Shown here: positions 33,994-38,932 of the stretch, in pieces
How the letters are laid out: each line of letters begins with the position of its first letter
Position numbering within the stretch: the stretch's first letter is position 1
Source: Pseudomonas fontis
GTDB lineage: Bacteria > Pseudomonadota > Gammaproteobacteria > Pseudomonadales > Pseudomonadaceae
DNA length: 38,932 bases
Assembly (NCBI RefSeq): GCF_028656955.1
Contig: NZ_JAMDGY010000083.1
Span: 1 to 38,932, forward strand
Direction: 5' to 3'
Notes under the pieces: generated by a model
Told to the model about the DNA's origin: nothing
The model's database searches: none
The model's input: only the letters and a program-made list of their open reading frames with translations
Program-made: the position numbers and the translations under genes

Positions 33994-34408
33994 TCGTCCA
34001 GCTGCAAAAAAGCCGACTGTGAGGTCGGCTTTTTTGTGGGTGCAATCTTTGCAACCCGGTTGTCTGTAGCCGCTGCCGAGAGGCTGCGCTCACCTTCACC
34101 GCGGCATAGATAGTCAGCACGATCGCGCCAATCACCACCACCGGGAACAACAGGCCGCCGATCAACAGCGCCGCCGTCACCACACAGAGCATCGCCGCAA
34201 TCGTCACGGTGATCTGGAAGTTCAGCACTTCCTTGCCCTGCGCATCGATATACGGGTCCAGGTCCTTCTTCCACAACCACAGCAACACCGGCGCAACCAG
34301 GTTGCCGAACGGGAAGAACAACCCGACCACGGCCGACAGGTGACACAACATCGCCCATTTGCGCGCTTCTTCACCGGGCAGTGGCAATGCAATCGGCTCG
34401 TCGGCCAT
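33851..34408 (-). CDS. DUF4870-like membrane protein with a repeat-derived replaced C-terminus
   Basis: Residues 1-106 are a recognisable DUF4870 small membrane protein: PGEEARKWAMLCHLSAVVGL, FFPFGNLVAPVLLWLWKK and AQGKEVLNFQITVTI, with about three membrane segments. Family proteins normally end some 15-20 residues later. Here the native frame stops at AAVKV, and from 34090 it continues through a half copy of the dispersed repeat (34068-34090), the crc terminator, then 143 bp antisense to crc. That adds 79 unrelated, Arg/Ser-rich residues. If transcription stops at the bidirectional terminator, the mRNA has no in-frame stop codon. AAGGAG precedes the ATG; the gene lies 19 bp after rph. Confidence 0.8.
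   Translation of the reverse strand: MADEPIALPLPGEEARKWAMLCHLSAVVGLFFPFGNLVAPVLLWLWKKDLDPYIDAQGKEVLNFQITVTIAAMLCVVTAALLIGGLLFPVVVIGAIVLTIYAAVKVSAASRQRLQTTGLQRLHPQKSRPHSRLFCSWTIRSSASSHSPRSVAHAGRSVADAASARYARSGAGPGSAAGSRNASPG
34006..34035. terminator. Bidirectional terminator after crc
   Basis: AAAAAAGCCGAC (34006-34017) pairs with GTCGGCTTTTTT (34024-34035) around a six-base loop. It has A and T tracts on both sides and lies 12 bp after the crc stop. On the minus strand it falls inside the extended DUF4870 frame. Confidence 0.92.
34068..34090. repeat. Half copy (one arm) of the long inverted repeat element, copy C
   Basis: AGCCGCTGCCGAGAGGCTGC followed by GCT matches the left arm of the elements at 156-245 and 11685-11773. 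The two inner hairpins and the other arm are absent. It directly joins the truncated 3' end of the DUF4870 gene. Confidence 0.8.
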
Positions 34409-34427
34409 GACAGCTCCTTGGGGTGAA

Positions 34428-35150
34428 TCAGTCAGCCAGCGAGGCCTGCTGCAGTTCGAACAGGTCGGTCATGCCCTTCTGTGCCAGCGCCAGCATGGCG
34501 TTGAGCTCTTCAGGCTGGAACGGCGCGCCCTCGGCAGTGCCCTGCACTTCAATGAAACCACCAGCGCTGGTCATGACCACGTTCAGGTCAGTCTCGGCGG
34601 CCGAGTCTTCCAGGTAGTCGAGGTCGAGTACCGCTTCGCCCTTGTACATGCCGACCGATACGGCGGCAATCATGTGCTTGAGCGGGTCGCCACCTTTCAG
34701 GCCGCCACGTTTCTTGACCACACGCAGGGCATCAACCAGCGCCACCATGGCACCGGTGATCGATGCGGTGCGGGTGCCGCCATCAGCCTGGATCACGTCG
34801 CAGTCGACGTACAGGGTGATGTCGCCGAGCTTGCTCATGTCCAGCGCAGCGCGCAGGGAACGGCCGATCAGGCGCTGGATTTCGAGGGTACGGCCGCCTT
34901 GCTTGCCACGGCTGGCTTCACGCTGGTTACGCTCGCCGGTCGAACGCGGCAGCATGCCGTATTCAGCGGTCAGCCAACCCTGGCCCTGGCCTTTGAGGAA
35001 GCGTGGAACACCATTTTCGACGCTGACCGTGCAGACGACTTTGGTGTCGCCAAACTCGACCAGTACCGACCCCTCGGCGTGCTTGGTGTAGTTGCGGGTG
35101 ATGCGGATCGAGCGGAGCTGATCGGCAGCGCGACCACTTGGACGTTTCAT
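34428..35150 (-). CDS. rph: Ribonuclease PH
   Basis: Phosphate-dependent 3'-5' exoribonuclease of 240 aa that trims tRNA 3' ends and forms hexamers. The start MKRPSGRAADQLR and the later PRSTGERNQREASRGKQGGR are characteristic, as is the catalytic-site VDCDVIQADGGTRTASITGA. Full-length, unlike the frameshifted K-12 copy. It heads an rph-DUF4870 unit and is divergent from yicC. Confidence 0.97.
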   Translation of the reverse strand: MKRPSGRAADQLRSIRITRNYTKHAEGSVLVEFGDTKVVCTVSVENGVPRFLKGQGQGWLTAEYGMLPRSTGERNQREASRGKQGGRTLEIQRLIGRSLRAALDMSKLGDITLYVDCDVIQADGGTRTASITGAMVALVDALRVVKKRGGLKGGDPLKHMIAAVSVGMYKGEAVLDLDYLEDSAAETDLNVVMTSAGGFIEVQGTAEGAPFQPEELNAMLALAQKGMTDLFELQQASLAD

Positions 35151-35320
35151 TTGGGAGTACCTGTACTGGGCTTTAAATCTTGCCGAGCATTATAGAGTGC
35201 CGGGCGCCTGCTGGACATGCCCGCTCGCGAATCGGCACGACTCAGGGGTTTTAATGCCCGTTACATAGGCATTGGTCGGGATTTGCCTACGCCCTGCACA
35301 GACTTTGTACCATCAGTTAA

Positions 35321-35350
35321 TTGGGAGCCGGCCGCGCACTGCGCTACAAT
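35321..35350 (+). promoter_or_regulatory. Putative sigma-70 promoter of yicC-gmk
   Basis: TTGGGA (35321-35326), an 18-bp spacer, then TACAAT (35345-35350), about 55 bases before the yicC ATG. The -35 box is only a partial match. Confidence 0.45.
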
Positions 35351-35404
35351 CCTGCGCCTTTGCAGCCGTTTGGCTTCCCTTCTACTTTCTGCGAGGTACT
35401 TCCC

Positions 35405-36268
35405 ATGGTGCACAGCATGACCGCCTTCGCCCGCGCTGAACGCGCCGGGGCCCAAGGCACCCTCATCTGGGAACTGCGCTCGGTCAACCACCGCTACCTG
35501 GAGCCGCACCTGCGCCTGCCGGAATCCTTGCGCGACCTCGAAGGCTCCGTGCGCGAAGCCCTGCGCCAGGGCCTGTCGCGCGGCAAGGTGGAATGCACCC
35601 TGCGCTTCAACGAGGAAAACGCCGGCAAGCCGCTGCAGGTAGACCGTGAACGCGCCGCGCAACTGGTTGCCGCCGCCGAGACCGTCGCCAGCCTGATCCA
35701 GCAGCCGGCACCGCTCAACCCGTTGGAAGTGCTGGCCTGGCCTGGCGTGCTGGTGGGCGATGCGACTGATCCGCAAGCCCTCAACAGCGCCGCCACGGCG
35801 CTGTTTGAAGAAGCCTTGAAGGAATTGAAGAACGGCCGTCAGCGCGAAGGCAGCGAGCTGGCCCGCCTGATCAACGAGCGCCTGGACAGCATGAGCCAGG
35901 AAGTCACCACCCTGCGCGCACTGGTGCCGCAGATGCTCGCTACCCAGCGCCAGAAGGTCCTCGACCGCTTCCACGACATGCAGGCCGAACTCGACCCGCA
36001 GCGCCTGGAGCAGGAAATGGTCCTGCTCGCGCAGAAGAGCGATGTCGCCGAAGAGCTCGACCGCCTCGCCACCCATGTGGCCGAAGTGCGTCGCGTGCTC
36101 AAGTCTGGCGGCGCAGCTGGCCGGCGCCTGGACTTCCTGATGCAGGAACTCAACCGCGAAGCCAACACCCTGGGCTCCAAAGCCTTCGACCCACGCAGCA
36201 CCCAATCGGCGGTCAACCTCAAGGTACTGATCGAGCAGATGCGTGAACAAGTACAGAACATCGAGTAA
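35405..36268 (+). CDS. yicC: YicC-family endoribonuclease
   Basis: Protein of 287 aa, full family length. The N-terminal MVHSMTAFARAER and the C-terminal region with RRLDFLMQELNREANTLGSK define the YicC family (YicC_N plus DUF1732). E. coli YicC is reported as an endoribonuclease involved in small-RNA turnover and stationary-phase survival. ATG at 35405 follows GAGG; the longer frame upstream is leader. gmk follows after 13 bp, as in most gammaproteobacteria. Confidence 0.95.
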   Translation: MVHSMTAFARAERAGAQGTLIWELRSVNHRYLEPHLRLPESLRDLEGSVREALRQGLSRGKVECTLRFNEENAGKPLQVDRERAAQLVAAAETVASLIQQPAPLNPLEVLAWPGVLVGDATDPQALNSAATALFEEALKELKNGRQREGSELARLINERLDSMSQEVTTLRALVPQMLATQRQKVLDRFHDMQAELDPQRLEQEMVLLAQKSDVAEELDRLATHVAEVRRVLKSGGAAGRRLDFLMQELNREANTLGSKAFDPRSTQSAVNLKVLIEQMREQVQNIE

Positions 36269-36281
36269 GGCCACCCCCACC

Positions 36282-36941
36282 ATGAATCACTGCAGCGGCA
36301 CCCTGTTTATCGTCTCGGCCCCTTCGGGCGCCGGCAAGACCAGCCTGGTCAAGGCCCTCACCGACGACCTGAACCACATTCGCGTCTCGGTTTCGCACAC
36401 CACCCGCGCCATGCGCCCAGGCGAGCACGACGGGGTGAACTATCACTTCGTCGCCCGTGAGCAGTTCGATCAGATGATTGAGCAGGGCGACTTCCTCGAG
36501 CAGGCCGAAGTGTTCGGCAACTGCTACGGAACCTCGCGCAGCGCGCTGCAGCAGACCCTCGACCAAGGCCTGGACCTGATCCTGGAAATCGACTGGCAGG
36601 GTGCACAACAAGTGCGTGAGCTGATGCCGGAGGCGCGCTCGATCTTCATTCTGCCGCCAAGCCAGCAGGCGCTGCGTCAGCGCCTGACCAACCGTGGCAC
36701 CGACAGCGATGAAATCATCGAGGGGCGCATGCGCGAAGCGGTTAGCGAGATGGAGCATTACGACGAGTACGAGTTCGTCATCATCAACGACGACTTCGCC
36801 ACTGCCCTGGAAGACCTCAAGGCGGTGTTCCGTGCCAACCGCCTGCTGCAGTCGCAACAGCAACTGCGTCACGGTGAGCTGCTCAAGCAACTGCTGGCTG
36901 GCGTGACCACAGCATCAGCACGATGCCCAGCAGCAGAATGA
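36282..36941 (+). CDS. gmk: Guanylate kinase with an extended C-terminus
   Basis: Essential enzyme of 219 aa phosphorylating GMP to GDP. The P-loop VSAPSGAGKTSLVKAL is at about 9-24, the GMP-binding SHTTRAMRPGEHDGVNYHF at about 36-54, and the lid region QRLTNRGTDSDE is present. The family normally ends near HGELLKQLLA. Here about 13 extra residues (GVTTASARCPAAE) follow and are encoded in DNA that overlaps, on the opposite strand, the last codons of the permease gene. The usual next gene, rpoZ, is not adjacent. This suggests that insertion of the permease block altered the gmk end. Confidence 0.95.
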   Translation: MNHCSGTLFIVSAPSGAGKTSLVKALTDDLNHIRVSVSHTTRAMRPGEHDGVNYHFVAREQFDQMIEQGDFLEQAEVFGNCYGTSRSALQQTLDQGLDLILEIDWQGAQQVRELMPEARSIFILPPSQQALRQRLTNRGTDSDEIIEGRMREAVSEMEHYDEYEFVIINDDFATALEDLKAVFRANRLLQSQQQLRHGELLKQLLAGVTTASARCPAAE

Positions 36942-38391
36942 TCATCGCGATCACGAACACCAGCCCCAACCCCCCTACATGAGAACCGCTGCCGAACGAC
37001 GGCGAAGCGCTGTCGATGGCCGTCTGCACGAAGATCACCGAGAGAATGCCGCCACCGAGCAGCGGGCACAGGCCACGCAGCAGGAAGTGACGCAGGCTGT
37101 CGGTCAGGCTGTGGCGGAAGTACCAGACACAGGCGAAGGCGGTCAGCGAATAGTAGAAGCAGATCATCATGCCCAGGGCAGTGATGGTGTCAGCCAGGAC
37201 GTTCTCGCTCAGGGTGCGCATGGTCACGTAGAACACACCGGCGGCAACCCCTGCGCAGATGGTGGCGTAGCGTGGCGTTTGCGAGCGCGGGCAGATGTTG
37301 GCAAAACGCTGCGGCACGGCGCCGTAGTAGCCCATGGCAAGCAGCGTGCGCGCCGGGGAAACGAAGGTCGACTGCAACGACGCAGCGGTGCTGGCCAGCA
37401 CCGCGATGGACATCAGGATCGCCAGCGGGCCCATGACGGGGCCGGCCAGGTGCGCAAAGACGTTTTCCTGAATGCGCGGGTTGCCCAGGCCCAGGCCGAT
37501 GTCGCCGATACCGGCAAATTGCAGCGTGGCAATCGCCGTGACCAGGTACAGGCCAAGGATCAGCAACACGGTCAGGGTCGCGGCACGGCCCGGCACTTCT
37601 TCACTGCCGACCGACTCTTCACTGACGGTCAGGCATACATCCCAACCCCAGAAGATGAAGATCGACAGCGACAGGCCGGCGGTGAACGCCGAGAACGACT
37701 CGACGCCAAACGGGTTGAACCAGTCGGCGTCGAACGCCAGCGGTGGCGCTTCCATCGAGCCGCCAAACGCGGCGATCGCAAAGCCCACGAGTACAACCAA
37801 CTGTAGGGCCACCAGTGCATATTGCACCGTCATGGTCGTGCCGATTCCGCGGCAGCAGATCCACACGGCCATGGCGATGAAGATGCAGCAGGTGGTTACG
37901 TTTATCAGCAAATTGTCGGCAAGCGCGGCAATTGCATGGTCCCCCGTGAGTTGCCCGAGGAACAGATAGAAGAAGTCGACCGCCACCCCAGCGAGGTTGG
38001 ACAGTACGATAGTGGTCGCCGTGACCAGGCCCCAGCCGCCGATCCAGCCGATCATCGGGCCGAACGCCCGCGCCGACCAGGTGAAGGAGGTGCCGCTGTC
38101 CGGTTCCGCCGCGTTCAGCTCGCGGTAGCCCAGGGCAACCAGCAGCATCGGCAGGAAGCCGACAATGAAGACCGCCGGCAGGTGCTGGCCGACTTCGCGC
38201 ACGGTCGGGCCGAGCGCGCCGGTGAGGGTGTACACCGGTGCAATGGTGGAGATGCCCAGCACAATGCTGGCCAGCAGTCCGAGCCGGCCCTTGGCCAGCC
38301 CCTTGGACTTCGATGGTACGCTCGTACCATCTGCCTGAGCGCAAGCAGCCCCCGTACCGGGTGGCCGGCCTGCTTCAGTGTAATTACTCAT
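36883..38391 (-). CDS. APC-superfamily amino acid/polyamine permease
   Basis: Inner-membrane transporter of 502 aa with about 12 hydrophobic segments. The N-terminal cytosolic stretch ends in KGRLGLLASIVLGISTIAPV, and GTSFTWSARAFGPMIGWIGG is the APC signature between segments 2 and 3. A following gene for a PuuD-like hydrolase suggests that it imports an amine or amino acid such as putrescine or GABA, but specificity is inference. I chose the ATG at 38391; a GTG 20 codons upstream is possible. The 3' end overlaps the convergent gmk by 59 bp. A CA-type motif lies at 38414-38421. Confidence 0.85.
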   Translation of the reverse strand: MSNYTEAGRPPGTGAACAQADGTSVPSKSKGLAKGRLGLLASIVLGISTIAPVYTLTGALGPTVREVGQHLPAVFIVGFLPMLLVALGYRELNAAEPDSGTSFTWSARAFGPMIGWIGGWGLVTATTIVLSNLAGVAVDFFYLFLGQLTGDHAIAALADNLLINVTTCCIFIAMAVWICCRGIGTTMTVQYALVALQLVVLVGFAIAAFGGSMEAPPLAFDADWFNPFGVESFSAFTAGLSLSIFIFWGWDVCLTVSEESVGSEEVPGRAATLTVLLILGLYLVTAIATLQFAGIGDIGLGLGNPRIQENVFAHLAGPVMGPLAILMSIAVLASTAASLQSTFVSPARTLLAMGYYGAVPQRFANICPRSQTPRYATICAGVAAGVFYVTMRTLSENVLADTITALGMMICFYYSLTAFACVWYFRHSLTDSLRHFLLRGLCPLLGGGILSVIFVQTAIDSASPSFGSGSHVGGLGLVFVIAMIILLLGIVLMLWSRQPAVA

Positions 38392-38413
38392 GAGTTTGCC
38401 GCCGCTATTGGTA

Positions 38414-38421
38414 TTGTTTTT
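38414..38421 (-). promoter_or_regulatory. Candidate Hfq/Crc (CA) motif before the permease gene
   Basis: On the minus strand AAAAACAA fits AAnAAnAA and lies 22-30 bases upstream of the chosen ATG. If the upstream GTG is the true start, the motif would be inside the coding region, where such sites can still act. Pattern evidence only. Confidence 0.35.
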
Positions 38422-38500
38422 CAGGACGCCCCATCTGGCATCCGCTTTCACTCAATGAATCTGTTGTCTGGTGCTGCAATCCGGTGTTAGCCGGGTGACC

Positions 38501-38932
38501 TTATAGGGCCTCCTCCCGGTAACGTTGTCCGGCCGCATGGGCCAGGCAGGCTTCGCGGAACGCCTTGAACAGGCGCAGCGAAACCGGGTTGTCGAGGAAG
38601 CGCCATTCCGGGTGCCATTGCACGCCGAGCACAAAGCCGGGTGCGTCCTCCATGGACACCGCTTCGATCAGCCCGTCCGGAGCCAGGGCTTCGGCGCGCA
38701 AGCCGTCAGCCAGGCGGTCGATGCCTTGGCTGTGCAGCGAGTTGACCATGAAGCTCGCCGGCAGACCCAGCTGTTCGAATTTCCCCCCTGCCTGCACATG
38801 CACCAGGTGACGCGGGCTGTACTGCTCTTCCAGCGGCGCGTCGTGCGGCTCGCGGTGGTCAAGGTAGCCCGGCAGTTCCTGGACACGTTGATGCAGGGTG
38901 CCGCCCAGGCTGACGTTCAGCTCCTGGAAACC
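38501..38932 (-). CDS. Gamma-glutamyl-GABA hydrolase-like class I glutamine amidotransferase (partial)
   Basis: The 3' part (about 143 codons) of a peptidase C26 / PuuD-type enzyme that releases GABA or a related amine from its gamma-glutamyl adduct; the 5' part lies beyond the window. The first residues, GFQELNVSLGGTLHQ, directly follow the position of the nucleophilic Cys (normally in a GICRG motif), so the Cys itself is outside. The catalytic His and Glu are in VLGVQWHPEW. It is on the same strand as, and upstream of, the permease gene (109 bp from the permease ATG), so the two may be cotranscribed. It would complete the gamma-glutamylated polyamine pathway with the oxidase and dehydrogenase in this window. 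Confidence 0.85.
   Translation of the reverse strand, partial: GFQELNVSLGGTLHQRVQELPGYLDHREPHDAPLEEQYSPRHLVHVQAGGKFEQLGLPASFMVNSLHSQGIDRLADGLRAEALAPDGLIEAVSMEDAPGFVLGVQWHPEWRFLDNPVSLRLFKAFREACLAHAAGQRYREEAL

Overview
The window is a GC-rich chromosomal stretch of a fluorescent pseudomonad, most likely Pseudomonas putida group. The evidence is the gene order crc-pyrE / rph / yicC-gmk / argB-algC-dut-coaBC-radC / rpmBG / dadA-dadX-pauR, together with P. putida-style REP elements (GTGGGAGCCGGCCTTGCCGGCGA). From memory, the order closely follows the P. putida KT2440 region from rep to gmk. It is an ordinary core-genome region: I see no prophage, insertion sequence, CRISPR array, defence island, tRNA or rRNA.

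Layout. 1-5000: a chemotaxis receptor with a FliA-type promoter, then a LysR regulator divergent from a MATE efflux pump. 5000-9600: a GGDEF/EAL protein (degenerate GGDEF, intact EAL), Rep helicase and xanthine phosphoribosyltransferase. 9700-12300: an acetyl-CoA hydrolase/CoA-transferase family protein and cytochrome c5. 12350-16130: the D/L-alanine and polyamine control block (pauR-type regulator, dadX, dadA, divergent Lrp/DadR). 16130-22580: YkgJ-type Cys-cluster protein, gamma-glutamylpolyamine oxidase-like flavoprotein, DUF1127 peptide, MocR regulator, a lipoprotein phospholipase D/cardiolipin synthase-like enzyme, and an MFS transporter. 22690-24750: a KauB/PuuC-like aldehyde dehydrogenase split by a +1 frameshift, divergent from a small cupin. 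24830-31200: rpmBG, an orphan dipeptide-type binding protein, radC, coaBC-dut, algC. 31200-36940: argB, a small zinc-ribbon protein, pyrE, crc, rph-DUF4870, yicC-gmk. 36880-38932: an amino-acid/polyamine permease and the 3' part of a PuuD-like gamma-glutamyl hydrolase.

How the genes work together. The accessory theme is use of amines and amino acids as carbon and nitrogen source. A permease, a gamma-glutamylpolyamine oxidase, an aldehyde dehydrogenase and a gamma-glutamyl-GABA hydrolase are the successive steps of the gamma-glutamylated polyamine route. A PauR-type repressor sits beside the alanine racemase/D-amino-acid dehydrogenase pair. Crc, the translational catabolite-repression factor, is also here, and several catabolic genes carry AAnAAnAA-like sites near their start codons.

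Most notable structural points: (i) the DUF4870 gene after rph has lost its native 3' end at a half copy of a repeat and now reads through the crc terminator with no stop codon, so it may give non-stop mRNA; (ii) a dispersed repeat with a 23-bp outer stem enclosing two hairpins; (iii) the frameshifted aldehyde dehydrogenase; (iv) gmk carries an extra tail overlapping the convergent permease gene; (v) four copies of ATCTGTA lie in the MocR/DUF1127 intergenic region. I did not find a convincing previously undescribed multi-gene system.
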